Positions 1 to 6,008 of a stretch of DNA of 8,667 nt are shown in pieces; position 1 is the stretch's first letter, and the number at the start of each line of letters is the position of its first letter. Under the pieces are notes generated by a model. It was not told the origin of the DNA, did no database searches, and was given only the letters and a program-made list of their open reading frames with translations. The stretch is taken from assembly GCA_005885165.1 (NCBI GenBank), contig VAXR01000132.1:1-8667 (forward strand). The letters are read 5' to 3'. A program made the position numbers and the translations under genes. Source of the stretch: Actinomycetota bacterium (GTDB lineage: Bacteria; Actinomycetota; Thermoleophilia; Solirubrobacterales; Thermoleophilaceae).

Positions 1-1443
1 GCGCGGCAGGTAGCGACCGCCGCGCTCGCGCAGCTCGCCGAGGCGCACAAGCCGCTCGGCGTACGCCTCCCAGCGCGGGCCGAAGACGTCGACGTCCTCG
101 GAGCTCAGGGGCAGCTCGTACGCGGCGGCGGCCAGGTGCGGCAGGTGGATGCTCTCGGACTCGTGGTCGAGGATCGCGCGCTCCACCGGCCGGTCGAGGA
201 ACTCGTCCGGGTGGCGGCAGAAGAACTGATCGAGCGCGTCGTCCCCCGCCACGTACATCGCGAGCCCCGTCTGGCGGCGCCCGGCGCGGCCCCACATCTG
301 GCGGAGGCTCGCCACCGTGCCGGGGAAGGTGACGCAGATCGCCGCCTCGAGCTCCCCCACGTCGATCCCGAGCTCGAGCGCGTTCGTCGCCACCACCGCC
401 AGCAGCTCGCCCTCGGACAGGCGATGCTCGATCTCGCGCCGCTGGGCGGCCGTGTAGCCGGCGCGGTAGGGGGCGATCCGGTCGGCCAGGTCGGCTCGGC
501 CCGCGTCCTCGAGCCGCAACCGGGTGAAGCGCTGCACGAGCTCCACCCCGCGGCGCGAGCGCATGAAGCAGATCGTTCGAACGCCGTCCTCCACGAGGCG
601 CGCCAAGATCGCCGCCGCCTCCCCGAGCACAGACGCGCGGGCGCCCGTTGCCTCGTCCACGAGCGGCGGGTTCCACATCACGACCTTTCGCTCGGCGCTC
701 GGCGCGCCGTCGCGGTCCACAAGCTGGCATCGCTCTCCGACCAGCCGCTCGGCCAGCTCGGTCGGATTGGCGATCGTCGCGCTCGCCAGCACGAAGCGCG
801 GCTCGGTGCCGTACGCGCGCGCCAGCCGGCGCAGGCGTCGCAGCACGTTCGCCACGTGCGAGCCGAACACGCCGCGGTAGACGTGCGCCTCGTCCACCAC
901 GATCCAGGCCAGGTTGGCGAGCACGTCCCCCCACTGCCGGTGGTGCGGGAGCACGCCGACGTTGAGCATGTCCGGGTTCGACAGGATCAGGTTGCTGCGC
1001 CCGCGGATGGCGCGCCGCTCCTCGCGCGGCGTGTCGCCGTCGTAGATCGCGTGGCGGAGGAACGGGGCCCGCAGCGCGGAGAGCCCTCGTGCCTGGTCCT
1101 GCGCGAGCGCCTTGGTTGGGTACAGATAGAACGCGCGCGCGCGTGAATCGTTCGCGAGGGTGTCCAGCACCGGGAGATTGAACGCGAGCGACTTGCCGCT
1201 CGCCGTGCCCGTGGTGACGATCACGTGGTCCTCGCGCGCGGCTTCAAGCGCGTCCGCCTGATGGGAGTACAGGGCCTCGATACCCGCGCGCGCCAGGGAC
1301 TCCCGGAGGGCCGGATGGAGGTCATCGGGCAGCCGGACGGTGCGCGGCTTGCGCGCGCCGAACCGCGACTCCGCCACCACCTGCTCGCCGCGACCGGAGT
1401 CGACGAGCCCCTGCCAGGGCGCTGTCTCCCGGATCACGGCCAC
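1..1443 (-). CDS. DEAH-box SF2 helicase, YprA/MrfA/Hrq1 type (C-terminus cut by window edge)
   Basis: The minus strand is open from a GTG at 1443 to the window edge, giving 481 residues. Helicase motifs appear in order: SHQADAL (Q-like, 60-66), GTASGKS (motif I, ATP binding, 79-85), PTKALAQ (Ia, 109-115), DEAH (II, 184-187), SAT (III, 221-223), TNALELGID (V, 353-361) and QMWGRAGR (VI, 382-389). Both RecA-like domains are therefore present. GTASGKS together with the wording of motifs V and VI is typical of the YprA/MrfA/Hrq1 family. In Bacillus subtilis, MrfA (about 750 residues) acts in DNA repair after mitomycin C damage. The expected C-terminal metal-binding DUF1998 region would lie beyond base 1. 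The GTG at 1443 is chosen because an in-frame TGA lies four codons upstream and a weak GAGG sits about 10 nt before it; a second GTG at 1437 is possible. The family call is strong; the repair role here is inferred. Confidence 0.9.
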   Translation of the reverse strand, partial: MAVIRETAPWQGLVDSGRGEQVVAESRFGARKPRTVRLPDDLHPALRESLARAGIEALYSHQADALEAAREDHVIVTTGTASGKSLAFNLPVLDTLANDSRARAFYLYPTKALAQDQARGLSALRAPFLRHAIYDGDTPREERRAIRGRSNLILSNPDMLNVGVLPHHRQWGDVLANLAWIVVDEAHVYRGVFGSHVANVLRRLRRLARAYGTEPRFVLASATIANPTELAERLVGERCQLVDRDGAPSAERKVVMWNPPLVDEATGARASVLGEAAAILARLVEDGVRTICFMRSRRGVELVQRFTRLRLEDAGRADLADRIAPYRAGYTAAQRREIEHRLSEGELLAVVATNALELGIDVGELEAAICVTFPGTVASLRQMWGRAGRRQTGLAMYVAGDDALDQFFCRHPDEFLDRPVERAILDHESESIHLPHLAAAAYELPLSSEDVDVFGPRWEAYAERLVRLGELRERGGRYLPR

Positions 1444-1489
1444 TAGATCATGGCCTCAGTCATCTGGTTGCCATAGTAGGCGCCCGCCG
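1444..1489. promoter_or_regulatory. Short divergent intergenic region between helicase and phosphatase
   Basis: Only 46 bp separate the two divergent start codons, so at least one promoter must lie here or inside the opposite gene. A loose -10-like TACTAT reads on the minus strand (ATAGTA at 1473-1478) about 30 nt before the helicase GTG, with no convincing -35 box. No clear plus-strand promoter is visible. An AGG at 1478-1480, 9 nt before the ATG at 1490, is the only ribosome-binding hint for the phosphatase. Confidence 0.3.
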
Positions 1490-2305
1490 ATGGCCATCAG
1501 GTGCGTCTACACCGACCTCGATGGGACGCTCCTCGGGCGCGGCGCGTCCCTCTTCCGCGACGCCGACGGCGCGTTCACGCTGCTACCGGCGCGCGCGCTC
1601 GAGGCCTGTCACCGGGCGGGCGCCGAGGTGGTCCTGAAGTCGGGCCGCCGCAAGGCCCAGGTGATGGAGGACGCGCGCATCCTCGGGCAGTCGTCCTACA
1701 TCTACGAGATCGGCTGCGGGCTCGTGATCGACGGCGAGGAGGAGTACCTGACCGGCGATCTCCAGCCGCGTGACGGCAAGACCGTCCACCAGCTCATCGA
1801 GGAGGGGGGTGCGCCGCGGCTCCTGCTCGACACCTACCGCGGCCGGCTCGAGCCGCACGCGCCGTGGCACCTGGGGCGGGAGTTCTCCCACCTCCTGCGC
1901 GGGCTCGTCGACGTGGACGAGGCGAACGCGCTGCTCGCCGAGCACGGCCACGGCGAGCTGCGCCTCGTCGACAACGGGACGATCTCCCCGAAGGAGACGC
2001 TGGTAGATCCTCCGGGCCCGCCTCACGCCTATCACCTAATCCCGCGGGTCGCGTCGAAGGGGGCGGCGGTGGCTCGTCACATGCGGGCGCGCGGGTACGC
2101 GCCGGCCGAGTGCATCGCCGTCGGCGACTCGCGCGAGGACCTCGGGGTGGCCGAGCACGTGAGCCGCTTCTTCCTCGTGGCGAACGCGGTCGACCGCGAT
2201 CCGTCGATCACGGATGGCGCGCCGGCGAACGTCGAGATCACCGAGGGAAGGAACGGCGAGGGCTTCTACGAGGCCGTTGTGCGGTCGCTTGCAGAGTCGC
2301 GCTGA
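1490..2305 (+). CDS. HAD-IIB family phosphatase, mannosyl-3-phosphoglycerate phosphatase-like
   Basis: A 271-residue protein carries the full haloacid dehalogenase signature. Motif I is YTDLDGTLL, with D9 as expected nucleophile and D11 as acid/base. Motif II is the serine of LKSGRRKAQ (S51), motif III the lysine of ASKG (K190), and motif IV GDSREDL (D213, D217, Mg binding). The insertion between motifs II and III marks the Cof-type IIB cap. The opening resembles mannosyl-3-phosphoglycerate phosphatase (COG3769), which makes the compatible solute mannosylglycerate. Related HAD-IIB enzymes act on other sugar or polyol phosphates, and no partner synthase is in the window, so the substrate is uncertain. 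The ATG at 1490 is chosen because it starts the domain directly; the frame stays open upstream to about 1340, but that would overlap the helicase gene and add unrelated residues. Confidence 0.78.
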   Translation: MAIRCVYTDLDGTLLGRGASLFRDADGAFTLLPARALEACHRAGAEVVLKSGRRKAQVMEDARILGQSSYIYEIGCGLVIDGEEEYLTGDLQPRDGKTVHQLIEEGGAPRLLLDTYRGRLEPHAPWHLGREFSHLLRGLVDVDEANALLAEHGHGELRLVDNGTISPKETLVDPPGPPHAYHLIPRVASKGAAVARHMRARGYAPAECIAVGDSREDLGVAEHVSRFFLVANAVDRDPSITDGAPANVEITEGRNGEGFYEAVVRSLAESR

Positions 2306-2309
2306 CGGC

Positions 2310-2338
2310 TTGCCGGGCCTTCCCTGCAGGCGTAAAAT
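2310..2338 (+). promoter_or_regulatory. Sigma-70-like promoter for the membrane protein gene
   Basis: TTGCCG (2310-2315, 4 of 6 to TTGACA) and TAAAAT (2333-2338, 5 of 6 to TATAAT) are separated by exactly 17 nt. They lie just after the phosphatase stop. Transcription would start near 2345, leaving a leader of about 65 nt. The leader holds a small inverted repeat, CGTAA/TTACG (2344-2348 and 2359-2363), that could be an operator. It is among the least GC-rich stretches in this part of the window, which supports the call. Confidence 0.5.
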
Positions 2339-2397
2339 GCTTTCGTAACGATCGCTACTTACGGGTGTAGATCCGACGTAGCAATTGATCGGACCCA

Positions 2398-2404
2398 AAG
2401 GAGG
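2398..2404 (+). promoter_or_regulatory. Near-consensus ribosome binding site
   Basis: AAGGAGG lies 5 nt before the ATG at 2410. It fixes that start over the in-frame TTG at 2407 and is the strongest Shine-Dalgarno sequence in the window, suggesting efficient translation. Confidence 0.8.
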
Positions 2405-2409
2405 GTTTG

Positions 2410-3114
2410 ATGGGATTCACGGATTCGCACCACCTCCGCAAGATGACCGCGGGGGTTTGCATGGTGCTTGCCCCTCTGCTGTTCCTGGCGGCGTTCATCG
2501 TGTCTCCGAAGCTGGAGACGGGTGCAGTCGCTCAGCTCCGCGTCGCTGCCTCACACATCGACCGCTTCTACATCTCGGGCTTGATCGGCGTGATCGGGCT
2601 CGTGCTGCTGGTACCGGCGGTCCTGGGACTCATGCACATGCTGCGTGAGCGGAGGCCGGGCTACGGCGCGATCGGCGGGGCACTCGCGATGATCGGGCTG
2701 CTCGGGTCGGTGGCAAGCGCCGGCGTCGGCTTCGCCATCTGGGAGATGGCGCGGCACGGGGCCGCAAACGCCACCAACTCGGCAGTGCTCCACGGGCTGC
2801 TCCACGACGCCGGGGCGATGATCCCGGTGTACATCGTCGGCGAGGTGATCGCCGTCGGCTTCGTGGTGCTGTGCGCGGGGCTGTATCTCGCGCGTGTCGT
2901 CGACTGGTGGATGGCGCTGTTCATTGCGGCTGGCGCCGTGTGCATCGACATCGCCTTCCCGGCGGGCGTCCTGGCGCTCGGGATCGTAGGGGCGGCCCTG
3001 CTCCTCGTCGGACTCGGCTCGGTTGGCCTGATGGTCATCCGCGAGACCGACGCGGACTGGGAGCACACCCCGGATTACCGCGGCTTCCGCCCCGCGGCCG
3101 GGATGAGTAGCTGA
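2410..3114 (+). CDS. Uncharacterised polytopic membrane protein
   Basis: A 234-residue, strongly hydrophobic protein that I cannot assign to a named function. Hydrophobic segments fall at about residues 12-31, 56-77, 86-108, 138-160, 165-183 and 187-210, suggesting around six transmembrane helices. A hydrophilic tail follows (211-234, with RETDADWEHTPDYRGF). Charged loops include KLETG (34-38) and MLRERRPG (77-84). No catalytic or cofactor motif is evident. The overall look is like small bacterial families of the DUF4386 kind, but that is only a resemblance. It has its own promoter and a strong ribosome binding site 104 bp after the phosphatase, so it is probably transcribed alone and ends at the hairpins after 3114. 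Confidence 0.7.
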   Translation: MGFTDSHHLRKMTAGVCMVLAPLLFLAAFIVSPKLETGAVAQLRVAASHIDRFYISGLIGVIGLVLLVPAVLGLMHMLRERRPGYGAIGGALAMIGLLGSVASAGVGFAIWEMARHGAANATNSAVLHGLLHDAGAMIPVYIVGEVIAVGFVVLCAGLYLARVVDWWMALFIAAGAVCIDIAFPAGVLALGIVGAALLLVGLGSVGLMVIRETDADWEHTPDYRGFRPAAGMSS

Positions 3115-3122
3115 GACTCCGA

Positions 3123-3143
3123 GCGGCCGGATTAGCCGGCCGC
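3123..3143 (+). terminator. First hairpin between the convergent genes
   Basis: A perfect 8-bp stem, GCGGCCGG/CCGGCCGC (3123-3130 and 3136-3143), encloses the 5-nt loop ATTAG and starts 8 nt after the membrane protein stop. No T-run follows, so on its own it may stabilise the 3' end or pause RNA polymerase rather than terminate. Confidence 0.45.
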
Positions 3144-3158
3144 GGGCGGAGCGAGGCA

Positions 3159-3186
3159 GGCGAGCGCCCCTCACGGGGCGCTCGCC
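3159..3186. terminator. Strong bidirectional hairpin, likely terminator
   Basis: A perfect 12-bp stem, GGCGAGCGCCCC/GGGGCGCTCGCC (3159-3170 and 3175-3186), has a 4-nt loop, TCAC. It lies 4 bp from the alpha/beta hydrolase stop at 3191 and 44 bp after the membrane protein stop, the expected place for a shared terminator of convergent genes. The plus side is followed only by ACGTTTA, so it lacks a classical U-tract, as is common in high-GC actinobacteria. Confidence 0.65.
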
Positions 3187-3190
3187 ACGT

Positions 3191-4069
3191 TTAGGGGGTG
3201 CCGCTCGGCGCGGGAGCGTGCTCGGCGACGAAGTCGAGCACGAGCCGGCTCAGCTCCTCGGCACGCTCGATGTTTACCGCGTGCGGCGCGCCCTCGAGGA
3301 TCGTGAGCCTCGCGCCGGGGATCAGGCCCGCCAGCTCGGCGGACTTCCAGACCGGGACCATCTGGTCGCGCTCCGCGCCGATCACCTGGACCGGCATCGA
3401 GAGCTGGCCGAGGCGGTCGCGCGTCTCGTGGCGGCCCGCCGCGGCGAGCTGGCGCGCGAAGGCCTCAGGCGGCTGCGGGTAGGGGTCGTCGAGCAGGATC
3501 TGACGGAGCCTCGTGAACTGCTCGGTCTGGCCGAAGAACGCCTCGGAGAAGGTCAGCATCATCAGAAAGTCGACCCGCTCCTCCTCGTTCAGCGCGGACA
3601 CGGCCTTCCCGAGCACGCGTGCCCGCGCCTCGCCATGAGGGCCCGATCCGCCGTACGTAACGACGAGCGAGAGGGTCCGCACGCGCTCCGGTGCTGCCAG
3701 CGCCATCTCCTGCGCGATCGCGCCGCCCAGGGACATGCCGACGAGGTCGAAGCTCTCGAGTTCGAGGTGGTCGGCGAGCGCGAGACTGTCGTTCGCCATG
3801 TCCGCCACCTCGTACGGCTCCTCGACGTGGGACGACCGGCCGACGTCGCGGTTGTCGAACACCACGACCTTGCGCTCGCCCTTCCAGTTCGCGATCTCCG
3901 GGATCCAGGCGCGCGAGTCGGCACCGAGCCCCATCACGCACAGGAGCGGCTCGCCCTCGCCGTGGACCTCGTAGTAGAGACGCTGCCCGTTCGCCTCCGC
4001 GGTCGGCACGGGCGCAGTGTACGGGCCGGCCGCACCGGAGCCGCCCGAGGCGCTTTTCGGACTTTCCAT
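3191..4069 (-). CDS. Alpha/beta-fold hydrolase
   Basis: A protein of up to 292 residues with the complete alpha/beta hydrolase triad. The nucleophile serine is in GMSLGG (S113), the acid in GAERDQMVP (D235) and the histidine in GAPHAVN (H263). MGLGAD (46-51) supplies the oxyanion-hole region and FDNRDVGRSS (71-80) is the conserved strand typical of the 3-oxoadipate enol-lactonase/esterase-like group. No signal peptide is evident, so it is probably cytoplasmic. The substrate cannot be read from sequence. The ATG at 4069 is the furthest start, but family similarity begins only at PTAEANGQRLYYEV (22-35). The GTG at 4009 would give a 272-residue protein starting VPTAEANG, a very usual family beginning. 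The upstream ATG also lies inside a long palindrome (4052-4096), which makes the shorter form attractive. Neither start has a clear ribosome binding site. Confidence 0.88.
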   Translation of the reverse strand: MESPKSASGGSGAAGPYTAPVPTAEANGQRLYYEVHGEGEPLLCVMGLGADSRAWIPEIANWKGERKVVVFDNRDVGRSSHVEEPYEVADMANDSLALADHLELESFDLVGMSLGGAIAQEMALAAPERVRTLSLVVTYGGSGPHGEARARVLGKAVSALNEEERVDFLMMLTFSEAFFGQTEQFTRLRQILLDDPYPQPPEAFARQLAAAGRHETRDRLGQLSMPVQVIGAERDQMVPVWKSAELAGLIPGARLTILEGAPHAVNIERAEELSRLVLDFVAEHAPAPSGTP

Positions 4070-4096
4070 CGCATATCGCGGGAAACTCCGAAAAGC
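4052..4096. repeat. Long imperfect palindrome at the 5' end of the hydrolase gene
   Basis: Arms GCTTTTCGGACTTTCC (4052-4067) and GGAAACTCCGAAAAGC (4081-4096) pair at 15 of 16 positions, with one C-C mismatch (4062/4086). The spacer is 13 nt. In the hydrolase transcript it would form a stable hairpin with the upstream AUG (4069) at the loop-stem junction. It may be an operator, a leader hairpin controlling translation, or a sign that the true start lies downstream. Confidence 0.8.
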
Positions 4097-4520
4097 TCCA
4101 CGACCTTCGTCACACGTTTCTGTTGCTAACGCGGGACGCTCTCCACTCGCGTTGCCGCAGAAGCGTCACCCCCTCCGAGCACGTCACCGTGCTGTATTGG
4201 GCGACGAAGGAAGGATGGCTGTTAGGTACGTTGCGAGCCCGTAACGCTCCGTTCCCTTCGGCCGGGGGGTTGGATGAATTGCGGTCCTATATCGGCCGCA
4301 ATTCATCCAACGTCGCCGATGCGCCAAATTCCCCGCGGACCGTGCTGTCTTTGGGGTCCCCTGGACTCAATAAACCAGCACAGCACCGTGAAAGCGCGGC
4401 CTGGGCCCTTCCTCTTCGTTGCCCTAACTGAGCCCGGCACGCGGCGCGAAGCGCAGAAGAGTCCGTGCAGCAAAGTCAGGACGCTTCCGTGACGGGCGCT
4501 GGGGATGGGGACGCGCGGCC
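4097..4520. other. Long gene-free intergenic region upstream of glcD
   Basis: No reading frame here has convincing protein character, and I see no tRNA, CRISPR or insertion-sequence signature. By eye it is less GC-rich than the flanking genes, especially 4269-4375. It contains the perfect palindrome at 4269-4311 and a nested set of short complementary segments at 4342-4386. A weaker foldback lies at about 4447-4492, with GAAGCG/CGCTTC and GTCC/GGAC. The decamer ACCGTGCTGT occurs twice (4186-4195 and 4339-4348). The promoters of both the hydrolase (minus) and the glc operon (plus) should lie here, but I could not identify a convincing -35/-10 pair for either. Confidence 0.6.
4269..4311. repeat. 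Perfect long palindrome upstream of the glc operon
   Basis: Arms GTTGGATGAATTGCGG (4269-4284) and CCGCAATTCATCCAAC (4296-4311) are perfectly complementary over 16 bp, around the 11-nt spacer TCCTATATCGG. No T-run follows on either side, so it does not look like a simple intrinsic terminator. It lies about 210 bp before glcD and 200 bp from the other palindrome, and both spacers contain ATATCG. Regulator binding or an RNA hairpin in the glcD leader are the main possibilities. Confidence 0.85.
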
Positions 4521-6008
4521 ATGGGACGCGCAGCCGGCCCGATCGTTCATCCTGCGAACGCAATGGACGATTTCGTCTCCGAGCTCACGCGGATCTGCGG
4601 GCCGGATCGCGTGATCACCCATCCGCACGCGCTCCGCACGTACGAGTCCGACGGCCTGCTCCAGTACCGCGCGGTTCCGCGGGTGGCCGTGCTGCCCGAT
4701 GACGCGGACGAGGTGCGGCGGATCGTCGCGGCCTGCCACGCGGCGTCGGTGCCGTGGGTGGCGCGCGGCGCCGGGTCCGGCCTGTCGGGCGGCGCGCTCC
4801 CGGTGGAGGAGGGCGTGCTGGTCGTGCTCACGCGCCTGCAGCGCATCCTCGAGGTCGACCTTCCGAACCAGCGGGTCGTGGTTGAGCCCGGGGTGAGCAA
4901 CCTCGCCATCTCGCACGCGGTCGCCCCCACGCACTTCTTCCCGCCCGATCCCTCCTCCCAGATCGTCTGCTCGATCGGCGGCAACGTGGCCGAGAACTCC
5001 GGCGGCGCCCACTGCTTCAAGTACGGCTTCACCACCAACTACGTGACGGGCCTCGAGGTGGTGCTTGCCGACGGCTCAACCGTGGAGCTCGGCGGCAAGG
5101 AGGTCGACCGGCCGGGATACGACCTGGTGGGTGCGTTCGTCGGCTCCGAGGGGACGCTCGGCGTAGCGACGCGAATCACGCTTCGCGTGGTCCCAAGGCC
5201 GCAGGCGGTGCGGACGCTCGTCGCCTTCTTCGACAGCACCTCCGAGGCGGGCCAGGTCGTCTCCGACATCGTGGCCGCGGGGCTTGTCCCCGCCGCCGTG
5301 GAGATGATGGACCGCCTCTCGATCGAGGCTGCGGAGGGCGCGGTGCGCGCCGGCTACCCGGCCGACGCCGGCGCCGCGCTGATCGTGGAGCTGGACGGCT
5401 CGGGCGCGGAGTGCCAGGCGGGCTTCGACGAGGTGATCGCGATGTGCGAGCGAAACGGCGCGAACGGCGTGCGCATCGCGCGCTCCGACGCCGAGCGGGA
5501 GCTGATCTGGAAGGCCCGCAAGGCGGCGTTCGCCGCGATGGGCAGGATCTCGCCCAACTACTACGTGCAGGACGGCGTGATCCCGCGCACGCGCCTGCCG
5601 GAGGTGCTGCGGCGGATCGACGAGCTCTCGCGCGAGCACGGCCTGCGGGTGGCCAACGTCTTCCACGCCGGTGACGGGAACCTGCACCCGCTCGTCTGCT
5701 ACGACGCCGCGGTACCGGGCGAGCCCGAGCGCGCGGAGGAGCTGGCGGGGCTGATCGTGGCCGCGTGCGTCGACGCGGGCGGCTCGATCACCGGCGAGCA
5801 CGGCGTGGGAGTCGACAAGAAGCGCTACATGCCGCGGATGTTCGGCGAGGGCGACCTCGAGGCGTTCCAGCGGCTGCGCTGCGCGTTCGATCCCGGCGGG
5901 CTCGCCAACCCGGGGAAGGTGATGCCCACGCCGCGGCTCTGCGGCGAGGTGCCGGGTCCATACCGCCGCCATCCGCTCGAGGCGGCTGGGGTGGCGGAGC
6001 GGTTCTGA
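4521..6008 (+). CDS. glcD: Glycolate oxidase FAD-binding subunit GlcD
   Basis: A 495-residue FAD-linked oxidase, close to the 499 residues of E. coli GlcD and co-linear with it as I recall that sequence, down to the final ERF. GlcD with GlcE and GlcF oxidises glycolate to glyoxylate and passes electrons to the respiratory chain. The PCMH-type FAD domain shows RGAGSGLSGGA (82-92), SIGGNVAENSGG (151-162) and GSEGTLG (208-214). The C-terminal cap domain shows VANVFHAGDGNLHP (377-390) and GSITGEHGVG (421-430), with conserved histidines. D-lactate dehydrogenases share this architecture, but the adjacent glcE and glcF genes favour glycolate oxidase. The ATG at 4521 has a weak GGGGA 9 nt upstream; the ATG at 4563 (MDDFVSEL) is an equally plausible start, matching the shorter beginnings common in actinobacteria. 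The stop overlaps the glcE start by one base (TGATG). Confidence 0.93.
   Translation: MGRAAGPIVHPANAMDDFVSELTRICGPDRVITHPHALRTYESDGLLQYRAVPRVAVLPDDADEVRRIVAACHAASVPWVARGAGSGLSGGALPVEEGVLVVLTRLQRILEVDLPNQRVVVEPGVSNLAISHAVAPTHFFPPDPSSQIVCSIGGNVAENSGGAHCFKYGFTTNYVTGLEVVLADGSTVELGGKEVDRPGYDLVGAFVGSEGTLGVATRITLRVVPRPQAVRTLVAFFDSTSEAGQVVSDIVAAGLVPAAVEMMDRLSIEAAEGAVRAGYPADAGAALIVELDGSGAECQAGFDEVIAMCERNGANGVRIARSDAERELIWKARKAAFAAMGRISPNYYVQDGVIPRTRLPEVLRRIDELSREHGLRVANVFHAGDGNLHPLVCYDAAVPGEPERAEELAGLIVAACVDAGGSITGEHGVGVDKKRYMPRMFGEGDLEAFQRLRCAFDPGGLANPGKVMPTPRLCGEVPGPYRRHPLEAAGVAERF

Noticed and set aside
136..1146. Long plus-strand reading frame of 336 codons
   Set aside because: It is antisense to the helicase, whose motifs are all in order; the plus-strand product is low-complexity, rich in R, H and A, as expected of a high-GC shadow.
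1340..1489. Longer N-terminus for the HAD phosphatase
   Set aside because: These 50 codons lie largely antisense to the helicase N-terminus and precede the normal family start MAIRCVYTDLDGT.
4269..4311. Integron attC site, since the ends read GTTGGAT and ATCCAAC
   Set aside because: attC sites have RYYYAAC on the left and GTTRRRY on the right; here the order is reversed on both strands, there is no internal L box pair, and no integrase or cassette is nearby.
4269..4311. Ordinary intrinsic terminator
   Set aside because: No T-run follows in either direction, and it is far from both flanking genes' stops; it lies upstream of both.
4097..4520. Glycine or other known riboswitch, or tRNA, before glcD
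   Set aside because: I could not find the conserved glycine aptamer core, a T-loop motif or a cloverleaf.
4303..4563. Small minus-strand gene of 86 codons in the intergenic region
   Set aside because: No ribosome binding site and no recognisable protein pattern; it also overlaps the glcD start and one palindrome.
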